Shown here: in pieces, positions 46,188 to 56,869 of the stretch
How the letters are laid out: each line of letters starts with the position of its first letter
How positions within the stretch are numbered: position 1 is the first letter of the stretch
Assembly: GCA_030685235.1 (NCBI GenBank)
Contig: MU839130.1
Span: forward strand, 186,001 to 250,000
DNA length: 64,000 nt
Source of the DNA: Copromyces sp. CBS 386.78
Lineage: Eukaryota > Ascomycota > Sordariomycetes > Sordariales > Sordariaceae
Reading direction: 5' to 3'
Notes under the pieces: model-generated
What the model was told of the DNA's origin: nothing
Databases searched by the model: none
What the model saw: the letters and a program-made list of their open reading frames with translations, nothing else
Made by a program: the position numbers and the translations under genes

Positions 46188-46589
46188 GGGCGTGATCGGC
46201 TACCTGGAAATGGACCTGGAAATGGACCTGGAAATGGATTTGGGGAATATGGTCCGTGTGCGGTACTTCGAAGTAATTCGGGTTAATTTTTTACTAAAGT
46301 TACTTTTCAATTGTACCCTCTAACAATTTCTGGCGATTTCCAGGCTGATTTTTCACTCGGAAATTGCTTGGCAATTGATTTACTCCACTTCCTTCGATGC
46401 GAGCTTTATAATTGGTCTAAAAAAATCTTGGCGGGCCAAATTTCCGAAAGTCGATTTCCGCACCTTCGAGGTGATGGAAATCCTTTCGGAACTGCGCCCG
46501 GACCACTTTGGCAACCTTTTTTGAGCTTTTGTACTTCCCAACTGCCAAGAAATTTCCGAAAGCCCATTTCCAGGTAGCCGATCACGCCC
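46188..46589. mobile_element. 402-bp MITE-like element with 26-bp perfect terminal inverted repeats
   Basis: The terminal repeats, 46188-46213 and 46564-46589, match at all 26 positions and begin GGGCGTGATCGGCTACC. The trinucleotide TAA flanks both ends (46185-46187 and 46590-46592), a TWA target duplication as made by PIF/Harbinger transposases. The element encodes nothing. Internally the 12-base unit ACCTGGAAATGG occurs three times in a row at the left end, and AAATTTCCGAAAG is repeated at 46438 and 46550. Perfect ends suggest a recent insertion that was not RIP-mutated. The superfamily assignment is inferred from ends and duplication only. Confidence 0.85.
46202..46237 (+). repeat. Three tandem copies of a 12-bp unit in the MITE-like element
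   Basis: ACCTGGAAATGG is repeated exactly at 46202, 46214 and 46226. The first copy is part of the terminal inverted repeat, so the array may multiply a transposase binding site. Confidence 0.9.
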
Positions 46590-47216
46590 TAACTCCATTG
46601 CATCTCCAAAGGCAGATCACGGCAAGTGTCAGGACTTAACTGAGGCTGACCACCACATGTTCATTCGTCCAACAACCAATGCATCAAGGCCGCATAGAGA
46701 CTGATACTGGATCATATTGTTTGGAGGATTTCGACGATCAACGAACATGGAAAAATAGCAAAAACTGCAGTTGTTGGCCGTTCAATACCGTACCTATAGC
46801 TGCACCCTTGCCGTGCAGTTGCCAGGCCATCCAACCGAGCGATTCGCGGCCGGCAACCCGTCCTGCCACCTGACAATGACGTCGTTCCTGATCGGCGTTG
46901 CTCAGCTTCAACGACCGTTCGCGAATTGCGAGGCGGTCGCGACTGATCGATCCCGTTGCAAGTGATCAATAGTATGACCAGTTAGCACTGCAGGCCACGA
47001 CACGATAATAAAGAGCAGAGCCAACTGCATCCCAGAACGGCCACGTTACACATTCGGCATTTACTGTACTCATCTTGTTGATCACACAGGAACATATTTC
47101 AACCACTTGCTTATACTCTGCTCAATCCGGTGACCCAGCACTTCTCGTTTAGTTTCGTCGCTCTGTTGACCACACCTCCAGTTCAATCATCGCCATCTAT
47201 CAAGCTACTTGCAAGC
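46590..47216. other. Upstream region of the low-complexity protein gene
   Basis: No gene seen. Presumably promoter and leader of the gene starting at 47217. Confidence 0.45.
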
Positions 47217-48002
47217 ATGCCTCCGATAAACCTGTACACCCACAGCCCCATCAACGCAGCAAAAGCGTCTAGTGCGCAGGACCCCAAGACCGCAACCCCC
47301 GAAGGTCAGGGTCAGTCAGGAACAGTCCCCAATGCCAACCCCGACCCGCAACCCACCGGGACCGCCACGCTCAAACAGGCTACACCCACCTACCTCACCT
47401 CCGGCCGGACTCCTCCGCCTCCCCAGCCCGGAGCAGTCCCAACTCTGCCCGTCCAGACCGGCACGGCAACCACCACGCAGGGGCAAGACGTCAAGTACCC
47501 TCATCTCCCACCGCAGGCATCATCTCAGTATTACCCAGGGGGTCCGGCAGCACCAGCACCAAGTGGCCCAATAACCAGTCCACCGCACCAAATGTCCATT
47601 CCCCCACCTACCGCTTCCTACAATTACTCCCAACGCGGAACGTCTACCACCACAGGCGCGGTTCCACCACCGCCCACGAGAACCCTACCGACCTATCTCC
47701 CTGGTGCGTCCCCGGCTGAGCTCGGACTTGGATCTGGATCCGGAGGAGGAGGAGACCTCTCCCACCCACCCGGGTACCAGCAAGACGCCATGGCGTCGGA
47801 TATGAACCAGTCCCAGCGCGCGGCGCACGAGTATGCTGCTTCTCATGGGGGTCATGGCCACGGTCACGGTGGTGGTTACAGTGGTGGTGATGATGACGAC
47901 GAAGGGGTCTGGAATTCGGCAAAGAAGTGGATTCAGGATGCGGGGGCGAAGGTGGCGGAGGCGGAGAGTGAGGTGTGGAAGAGGATCAACAATCAGAAGT
48001 AG
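47217..48002 (+). CDS. Proline-rich fungal protein of unknown function
   Basis: An intronless frame of 261 residues from the first in-frame ATG (MPPINLYTHSPINAAKASSA). Residues 20-190 are Pro/Thr/Gln/Gly-rich and disordered. Next comes GSGSGGGGDLSHPPGYQQD, then a His-Gly stretch HGGHGHGHGGG that could bind metal ions, an acidic DDDDEG, and a C-terminal amphipathic helix WNSAKKWIQDAGAKVAEAES ending WKRINNQK. The ordered helical tail after a disordered body suggests a membrane- or partner-binding end. I do not recognise the family. Coding composition and the clean C-terminal helix argue that it is real. Confidence 0.75.
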   Translation: MPPINLYTHSPINAAKASSAQDPKTATPEGQGQSGTVPNANPDPQPTGTATLKQATPTYLTSGRTPPPPQPGAVPTLPVQTGTATTTQGQDVKYPHLPPQASSQYYPGGPAAPAPSGPITSPPHQMSIPPPTASYNYSQRGTSTTTGAVPPPPTRTLPTYLPGASPAELGLGSGSGGGGDLSHPPGYQQDAMASDMNQSQRAAHEYAASHGGHGHGHGGGYSGGDDDDEGVWNSAKKWIQDAGAKVAEAESEVWKRINNQK

Positions 48003-49030
48003 TGAGGGGCGGGGCCTGCTACACAATACTCCGCGGAGGTTCCTGCCATTGCGGTCTCAGTGACTTGGTGGGAGGGGAAAGTGGAGGTTTTGTTTCCGTT
48101 GAAGGTGTGTGTGACGCCGAAAGTGTGCGGATACGGCATGTCCGTTGGCCTGATTGTTTCAAGAAGGACCAACGATAGAAATACTTTCTAATAGGTACGA
48201 GGTAGGAAATAGTTCTCCTTATCGAAGATGAACTTCTGCTGTTTACGTATGACGTTAGTTTCTGGATGCGGTGGGAACAAATGCCCGAGAACAACACTCT
48301 ATTAGGTTGTGTATCATCATGAGTACTCAACATGGCCGCTAAAAAATTACGGTGCCACCCATCCATGTCAAGTGTTGGTCGACAAGACTAATAGAAAACA
48401 ACTTGACAATGCGAGCTGAACAATCCTTAATCCGAGATGTGCCTCTACGAAACGATAGATATACAAACCGTGTGAACACAGCATAAAGTGCTACATATAC
48501 CCTTCTGTAGGCGCTAGGCTGGGGGCTATGTTATGGAAGCGTGGACATGCCCCGTTGAAGAGTTGGGATGGAAGACTGCCCGTTCCGCAGAAATCGGGAA
48601 GCCACGACTCAGACCGTCGGGCCGTACCTTCCCCAGACTGGCGGTCGGAGGGTTTATAAGGAGGAGCGATGGAGTGATGGAGAGCAATGAAAAACTAAAA
48701 GGGGATTGAGAGATGAAGTTTGCCAAACATAGGTCACTTGCGTTGAGCAAACTATGGCAGGCAACCTTAAGTGCCCGTCTAGGTCACAGGCTGTCGCGAA
48801 GGTTGTGTCTAGGTAGCGATCAACACTTTGAAGCGCGTCAGCTAGCACAGGAACCGTAAAGGGAGGAACATTTACATCAAGCATGGGATTCAGTCTGTCT
48901 TCTTGATTCAATTCATATTTCAGGCTTGACAGCTTCAAAGGTATTTCGCCTCTCACTTTTTCCATACGCCAGCGCTTTGACGAAAAAACCAAAAGACTTC
49001 ACGGATATGTGGACGGGAGCTAGAAATTAG
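48003..49030. other. Intergenic
   Basis: 3' flank of the proline-rich protein gene. Open frames on the minus strand up to 115 codons lack recognisable content. Nothing else seen. Confidence 0.45.
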
Positions 49031-49807
49031 ATGATGGTAAACCACCTACCCGAAGTATGTGCCAGCGCTAACGGAGCCTCGAGATGGCTACGTGTAGGAT
49101 ATGAGACAGCTTACACACATCTTTTGCTTACTTATCTGTCCAAATCGGCTTCCCTCAGTCGTGCAGTCACATCTAGGACTGAGTTTACGCAATTTCGACT
49201 GTCTAAGGGAGGAGCACTAGTAAATGTTGAGGAGTGTCTTCATCTACTTGGGAGAAGTATAGGGTGCGAGATGTGTCTGAGCGTCTTGAGTCTTGCTCGG
49301 TCTATCGGAACACCACAAAATGATGTCTGCCTTTTGGGTCACAATTATGTGTCCAATGTATTTTTTTCGACTCCCTTCTTCTTTCAATGCCAACTGACGG
49401 CTACGTGCATGATACTTGTCATCGTAGTGTCGGAATATAGTTCCCTTTATATAACAATTGTCAATGAGGGTTTTCACCAAGACATAACTTCCCTAAGGGT
49501 CAGTCTACAGTTAATCAGCTTTGCTACACTGAGCTTCGAATATACAAAGTCAACGGGCATGATGTTTGATGATCAAACAAGATGTCTTGAGGAAGTCACG
49601 ATTCACATTGCCTCTTTCCCTAAATGTAAGAAGAACCGAAGTTTCATTAGTATCAATCGTCGAAACATGCAATTACGATACTCATTTGTTGTTTTCGGCT
49701 CCATATTCCTAGCGTTACTCGTACCCGTAAGTGTAGCAGGTGTAATGATCGTTCAGGCCCTCTCTGTTGTAGGAGTTCCTAACGTCCAAAGCACAGCAGT
49801 ACCCTAG
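49031..49807 (+). CDS. Doubtful open frame of 258 codons
   Basis: An ATG-initiated frame of 258 residues with two hydrophobic stretches, CMILVIVVSEYSSLYITIV near residue 125 and the C-terminal VVFGSIFLALLVPVSVAGVM. It is the longest frame in a 6.7-kb gene-poor stretch, but has no recognisable domain, no supporting introns and irregular composition. A second frame (49814-50056) starts just after its stop. It could be an orphan gene, a decayed gene or chance. Confidence 0.2.
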   Translation: MMVNHLPEVCASANGASRWLRVGYETAYTHLLLTYLSKSASLSRAVTSRTEFTQFRLSKGGALVNVEECLHLLGRSIGCEMCLSVLSLARSIGTPQNDVCLLGHNYVSNVFFSTPFFFQCQLTATCMILVIVVSEYSSLYITIVNEGFHQDITSLRVSLQLISFATLSFEYTKSTGMMFDDQTRCLEEVTIHIASFPKCKKNRSFISINRRNMQLRYSFVVFGSIFLALLVPVSVAGVMIVQALSVVGVPNVQSTAVP

Positions 49808-51349
49808 GGTCACATGAGCTTGGTAGAGGCATGGACATTCATGGTGGTATCGACCGGCGGCCTCCCGGAGATCTCAGCTAAATCCAATATTGAAGTCTCT
49901 TTCTGGATGACCCTAGTAGCTTGGTCGTGTGCATCCATGTCCTCTGCGCTCGAGCATCAGCTCCCGTTCCAAACGGATCTGATAAGACGAAGTACTACTG
50001 GTTCGGTTGAAGCCAGGGGCATGGGATATGCTCGCCAATTTTGGTTCAGGAGTTGAGGGCAATTACTCGTCTGGGCTATGCTCATCCGTGGCAACCCCGG
50101 GCGAAGCCCAAAGTCGACACAAATACCTGACTGCATTGGGTTGCCGGTTCAACCGACTTCGTCGATTAATCGGGGATCAATTTGTCTATCAGGAAACTGT
50201 TTACATGGTTGTCGTGATGTTTGAACCGGGCAACACCGAGTGTCGGGTTATCATTAAACCTTGGATTTATGCTTGGCTCGGGGTGGCCAATTTGAACCAA
50301 GGTAGCCACTATGAATGAGAGCCATAGAACACTCGAGAATGAGTCATCCGAGAATTCGTGTTCCTGATTTTCGAGGCGATCTTTGCGTACTATTGAGTAT
50401 TGAGTATTAAGCAAGCGGAGTATACGTCTGTTTGCGCTCATGGTCCGAGACTCTGGCTTGAGAATCTTTCTCCGTACGCCTCGACCACGGACTTGCGTTA
50501 TCACCACTAAGAACTATAGATGCCCATATGTCATAGCTGTTATTATGACGTGAGTGACGAAAACATCATGGAATTTTGCCAAAGTGGTTCTCGTCTTGGT
50601 TGTCTCGGTAAACCCGTGGGATGCGTACCATGATCCCTGGCGGTGAGCACATGCCATACGAGAACACTCGTCGATATCTTGGTCGTGGATGGGAGGAGAG
50701 ACAGAAGGATGCCGTCATGCGTGAAATATTGTCCGCCATGATTTACATAAAACCAGAGTTATAGGCGGCTAGTTCCCTACAGCTAAACAGCGAACAATTT
50801 CCCAAAAAAGGCACTCGTTGTTATGCGTCGTGCGCCCAGGCGGAAGAACAACTGCACTTGTGTTGGAGCGGATTTTCCGGGAAGCCCCACTGAACAAGGT
50901 CGTGGAATGTCTCTAGAAGAAACACTAGCGTCCGAGCGGCAGAAAGGGTGGGAGGCAATTGGTGATCAAGGGAGTTGATGAAGGCGTAGCCTTGAGGTGT
51001 TCATCCTCAATCTCTTGAGGATTGGGAAACTCGAGGCTATTCTTGGAGATTGCTTGTGATGCGTAGGCAACGCACAGACGGACTGCTTTGAGATAGTTGG
51101 GTGAGGTTAGTTTGCTAACCCCGAAAACATAAGTGTAGTTCTAAGCCGTGGAAGAGGAAATCAAGACGAAACAGGTTGGGGTGGTATTCCTACTGCAGTG
51201 AGGAAATTGACGGGGCATGCGTGATGAGAAGCGCGCCAGAGGAACACACCATGAGCGGCTATCCTTCTATGGTCCCAATGCGGACCAATTGACGATTTAG
51301 GGTGATTTTTCACCTCTGACATGATTCCCAAACAGTTTCTCTTTTTTTT

Positions 51350-51380
<31 letters not shown>

Positions 51381-54300
51381 GGCGGGGGGGGGGGTGGTAA
51401 TTCGGCCCCCCAAAATTTTGCGGGGACTGCCCCTGTGCTGTAGCAAAAAACCCGAAAAGGGGGCACAAAACCCACGNNNNNNNNNNTTGACGTCCGGGGG
51501 GCGCGGCCCTGGGGGCCGGCGGGCCGCGCCCCCGCCCCGCCGCCGGGCCCGGGGCGGGAGTGGTCATTCGGACCGCCAATTCTTGACGAGTCCTTCCGCT
51601 TCTCTGTAGCCAGAACCGGCTAATGGTGGACCATTCGCAAGGTGAGACCTGAGAATGCGAACTCGAGAGAGATGGATGTGATAGCACAGTATCATTAACT
51701 GTAGCGTACGTATGTTGGAGCGTAGGAGAGAGAAATCCGGAATGTGGATGGACGATCACAAAAGAGGGACTTCTTCACCTGCTTACACAATGAAGGTGTA
51801 GTGTAGGAACTTGGAAGACCCGACAAGACCTAGGTCTGGAGATGGTTGAGGTGAACTCTGTCTCCTCTGGTGCGCGCCAAGAAAGGTACCAATGGTGACA
51901 TCGGGGCATGCGGGGCTAGAGTGCTGCAGGTAGGGTGGTGTGCGACTGCCTCCTGCGACAGATCTGAGACGTTCCTTTCTGTCCCGCGAGCCCCGTTCCT
52001 CCCCCGGCCCACTCCTTCCTTACATGCCCATGTGTGGTGCCAATAGCCTGAGCCGCCCTTGTGGCTGCCTGTTCGCTCCTTCCCTTCCAATGGGTCAATT
52101 TCCAAATCAGCACACAATCTTTGTCCCGACTTTTCTCTCAAGTGTCTCTCTCCTTCAACAACGTCGGCCTGTGGCTCAACACCACCAGCCCGAGCCCTGT
52201 CGACGAATCGCAGTCGTCTCCGAATCCCCGCATCCGTAATCTGCAGTCGGCAGGACGGGGTTTCCCCTGCCGGTTCTTAGAGTCCCTCAAGTTCCTCAAT
52301 TGAACTTTGCACGAACAAAACCCACCAGACCCCTTGAGAGATCGGAATCGAAACCGTACTCCCTGCCTGCCTCGAGCCCTGGACTGCCGACGAATCAGGA
52401 AACCCAAGGAGGATCAAGACACGGGTGACGCGAATCATCCTCCCCTTGATCTTGGAACTTGCTATTTTTGCCATCCTGCCCTGCTTCCCCTCACCCCGTC
52501 CCTACACTACACACTTGTTGCCCGCTCTCCAGTTGACGACATGGGATGGACCAGAAATTAAGCCGTTGAACCAAAAGTGGCTTACGCTACCTCCTCGTTC
52601 CGACCGCAAGGAGACTGCTAACCTGCTTTCAACACTAGTGTAATCCTCACTCCACCTCGGGTCTTCTTCAATCTCGGCCCTCGAGCTTCAGCCAGTCCCG
52701 AGCTGACTCGCCCCGTGCAACCTCAGCCTCTAGCGCCGACCTGACGAATCCGTTATGGCTTGTATCAAGTTTCTGAGTAGCGAAACCTTGGGCTCACGAA
52801 CTTGGGAAGAGTTTCCGGTCACGAAACCTCAACACGCGTCACCATGCCCGTCTTGGTTTTGCACTTCCGATGCTGAGAAACCGGGGCTTGCTTCGCTGGG
52901 TTAGGTCTTAACCTACAAACAAGCCCGATACAGTTGTCTCGCACAACCACGACAGTCGAAGGAAGCTTGGTTGGCAGTTGAGTTGACTGTTGAACTCGGC
53001 TTTCGAGGGAAAAAGAAGGCTTGCGAACCCTCACTGCCAGCTTCTTTCGAGCATCTCTTCTGCATGTAAAGAGTCAATACGCTTCCTACATGGCCGGCCT
53101 GGCTTGATGCCCCACGACAGCTGTCTGATCGCTTCCAGGACTGTTAATAACGGCAGTCAATTTGATTACGTTCAGTCTGACGGGCGCGGGACGGAAGCGA
53201 CAGAATAGTCTGGTTCTCTATGGCACCCCTCCTACACCATCGCTTTGCCGCGAGGCGCCCTTTTCGTCATCCAATTCATTAGCTTAGACCACCATCCGCC
53301 TGGAATCCGGATCATCCAAGACACGGAAAACTAGGCCTGGTTGCCACCTATTACCGACGAGAAGGCATGGATCTGAAACAAGCCACCCACCATCGGTATC
53401 TTTTCGCGCCTTACACAGACAGTTCTGGGTACATGGATGATGACCCCATCTCATCTTCACTTTGCTAAACATACACTCTCCTGGCCAAAATGGGCTTAGA
53501 GGCCTTCCCAGACAACCCCTTGCCCTGCGTTGCCCAGAATGGGTGGCTTTTCCTGGTAGAGGAGAGTCCCGGTCAAGCCCCTGGCTAGTATTTGGGCTAG
53601 TAGCCACTCGGGCGCGGTCAACCGAAGCACGATGCTTCCTCACTACTTTCTAACCAATTCGCCTTTCGGGCCATCAATACCTTCACTTTGGGAATCTAAC
53701 TTGCCAACGTTTTAGCCCCATCATCTATGGCCAAAAAGATCATTTGATCCGTAGGCTAGGCACCTGGTCCCTGCTTGGGACGACATCATCTCATACATGG
53801 CTCATTCTGCCCCGTCTTCGATGGGCAGATGCAACCCTGTTCGTCTCTACCCTTGTCGTCTGTCTTCTTCCCAACAGAACAGGCCATACAGCCATCTCGT
53901 GCACCACCTGTTCTCCACGTTCATAGACGCAGGGCAAGCTTGTACCATGTATTAGAGACCCGGCTTAGCTGCTACCGATGTTCCGAACCTGGCCTCACTG
54001 GACCATTGGCCGTCCAGGGGTGTTGTGTCTTGGTCTGTGATAGATTCTTTTATACCTACGGCATGTCAGTGCCCGCTCACTGGCCTCTTCCTTTTGCTCC
54101 CTTCCCGTCCTCTCAATCTCGATTTCTCACCGGCTACCCGACCCTCCTTCACCACCACCAGTCCTTACTATCGATTGCTGGCTTATAATACACCAAGAGC
54201 TGGCTCTCTTCCTCTTGAACACCAGTGTGTGGGTGATGGTCTAACGGGTTGGCCTCGTACAACTCATTCCACTCCTTTTCCTTCCAGCACTTCGGAGCCT

Positions 54301-54574
54301 TGACATTCCTTTCACTTTGGGCAACCGCAATTTCGCAATTTTCTTATCTCTGTCCTTTCTGGTCCTTCTGTTATCCCTCAAAGACGAGGTTCTACAATCC
54401 TTAACAACACTTGATATACACGGACTACTCGTGCCACCAATCAACCAGCCATCAACGCTTTCATTCTACCACCGACCGCCTCACCTACTCAGAAAGGCTC
54501 GCAGTGCTACCTGTATCCTCGTTCAGCCAGCACATTTCTCATCTCAAGCTAAGAACAAGGCCGACCGACATCGA
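49808..54574. other. Gene-poor stretch, second assembly gap, and leader of the Rua1_C gene
   Basis: No supportable gene from 49808 to 51300. An assembly gap lies at 51477-51486. From about 51850 to 54574 the plus strand is C/T-rich with many CTTCC and CCTCG tracts, the look of a very long promoter and 5' leader for the regulator starting at 54691. Open frames in it (up to 137 codons) have no domain. Confidence 0.45.
51342..51560. other. Assembly gap with low-quality flanks
   Basis: A T run, about 22 G and more G-rich sequence precede ten N at 51477-51486. Highly GC-biased repeats of GGGGCGCGGCCC type follow. The pattern matches the gap at 32321 and is probably artefactual. Confidence 0.8.
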
Positions 54575-54623
54575 GTAAGTCCAACCATGATCCCTGAACG
54601 TATGTTTATGCTAACATCCACAG
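54575..54623 (+). other. Probable 5' untranslated intron of the Rua1_C gene
   Basis: GTAAGT donor at 54575, GCTAACA branch site at 54609-54617 and ACAG acceptor ending at 54623, 49 nt in all. It lies 67 bases before the start codon at 54691, and a stop codon lies in the frame between them, so it is in the leader. Confidence 0.6.
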
Positions 54624-54690
54624 CCTTGCCCGTGACTTCCGGTCACCAACCAGTGGACCTGAGTGATCTTATTGGAACTATTGGGTAGTC

Positions 54691-56869
54691 ATGGACGCAA
54701 GCCAGGAGCAATCCCGTAGACGGTTGCCCTTTTCCTTTGGGTTCTCAAAGAGACAAGAAGTGCCTTTCCATCAGCAAAACAAAATGTCTGCTATGTCCGG
54801 GAATCAGTTGTCGACTGAGATGGAGCCCATGGCGCCTACTCATGGAATGTGGAAAAACCCTACCTCTCAAGGTGTTAAGCCACGACCGGCTACTATCCAT
54901 GAAGGATTCGCATATAGTATGGCTGGCGGCTTTGGGACTTTGCCTGCGTGGAATCAACCCTCTGTGAGCATTCCGCAGGCGCAACACACCCCAAGCGACG
55001 TCATGTTCCCGCCAACCTCGATGCCTCACGACTTCTATCCACAAACGACAGGTGAGACGACTGAAACGACTAGGGAACAAGATGATGTAGAGGAGCTAAC
55101 GGTGTGATCAGATGCGTGGGGTCAGAGACATTGCGGAGAACATGTCGATATGCCAGCTTTGGATGACGACTTTGCAATCGGGCAGGCATTTACTAGTGAC
55201 GAGGTCGTTCCCATGGACCTTCAGTATCAGGGACATCAGCAGTTGGAAGGCGATCAGATGAACTTCGACGGCGGATTGAATCAGCGCAGAATGTCTGGAT
55301 CGTCCTTCAGCTTGTCGACTTCCGGTGCCTTTTCCGACATGCCCTCATACGATGAGTTTTCCGCCTCGCTTTCTGATGCGCAGTCCATCTCCGATTACCG
55401 GCCAACTTCGAACCGCAACTCGTACATGTCTTCAACACACCTTTCGCCTGTCGCTTCTCCGCGTATGACTCCCCAGACACGGTCAGATCTCGTACGGACA
55501 CAGAGCAGAGGCCGCGCGTCGCCTTCTCCCCGGCCCGGAGCGCGCGCTGCCCCATACAGCGTGGATGGTGACAGGAGCAAGAGATGGTCAACTGGGTCTT
55601 ACGGTACAGCTGCTAGCAGAAGGCCTTCGCCTTTTGTTTACCACCACGGATCGCAAGACACCTTCCACTCTCAACCCCGGATGCAGTCCCATCACTCCTC
55701 CCCCACGGTCGCTCAACCCCAGCTACCGCTCAGCTTTGGAAACCTACAGGCAGTACAGCAGAACCCCTATCTGCTTAGGAGCAATGGCCCAGTACTTCAG
55801 CATAGCGGCATGCTTCTTCCGTCTCAACTGCCATCGCATGGCTTCCATCCAGTGCAGCACCACTTTGAACAACCGCCTCCGCTGCTTTCTCATGGATTTT
55901 TCCGAATGCTTTCGAGCAATGCTGACCCCAGCTCTCTGCATCACCACTACGCCGATCTTTCGGATCCGCCTGATCTCTTCGCTGCACTCCAGGAGGAACA
56001 GCTTGATCCCCCACCCGAGGATATGAATCCCGACGATCCCGAAATGGTGCCCCATGAACAGGAGCTCAGGTTTGACGGCGACCTTTACACCCCCAAATGG
56101 GTACGCGGACACGGAAACAAAAGGGAAGGGTGGTGCGGAATCTGCAAGCCAGGACGTTGGCTAGTGCTCAAGAACTCAGCGTACTGGTACGACAAGAGCT
56201 TTACACACGGCATTAGCGCACCAACAGGATGTCGCTTCCAGGAACCGCAAAAGATCAGGCGCATGGAAGGAAACCCGGAAGTATGGGAAGGCTTTTGTGG
56301 CACCTGTCGTGACTGGGTCGCGCTGGTGAGCAACAAGAAGAAGGGCACCACCTGGTTTAGACACGCATACAAGGTATGTCAAGGGTCCTCTCTTTCACAT
56401 TGAGTGCATATCGCTAATCGTTGTCCTGGAACAGTGCCATACCCATACCAAGATCAAAGACACACCAAAGCGGCGAAGGGGGAGCAGTCACACGCGACCT
56501 TCGAGCATGATCAAAGCCAAAGCTGAACCGCAGATCGCTAGCCCGCTGGGAGGCCAAATGCAGGACAGCTCGATTGCGGAAACACTTGCCCTATCCCAGA
56601 CGTCGGGGGAACGCCAATTCGAGCAAGCGCAAGAGGATAATTGTTCATCATTGTCGCCGCCATCGATTCAACCTCTTACACCGCAGCCATCCACCGACCA
56701 ACAATCGGAGCTTTGCCAACCGCCCGAATTGAATTCGCACCTTGACAAACTGCAACCGCCGCCAATCCCTCCACGCGATGGGCGTCGCCATAACATCCAC
56801 TCCCAGATCACATCTGCCCCGCGCTCCTGGCCTGCCGCCTTCACTGCTGAAGTGGCCAACTACCAGTGA
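54691..56869 (+). CDS. Transcription regulator with a Rua1 C-terminal zinc domain
   Basis: Three exons, 54691-55051, 55112-56373 and 56435-56869, join in frame to 685 residues. The first 420 residues are disordered, rich in Ser, Pro, His and Gln, with acidic patches. The ordered domain at about residues 435-550 has EGWCGICKPGRWLVLKNSAY, SFTHGISAPTGCRFQEPQKI, GFCGTCRDWVAL and, across intron 2, FRHAYKCHTH. The paired CxxC motifs and the C-x-T-H end are zinc ligands. This matches the Rua1_C family, named for the Ustilago maydis activator Rua1; the domain is widespread in fungi. DNA binding and nuclear location are inferred. The tail after the domain is again disordered. Without the last splice the zinc site would be truncated. 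Confidence 0.88.
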
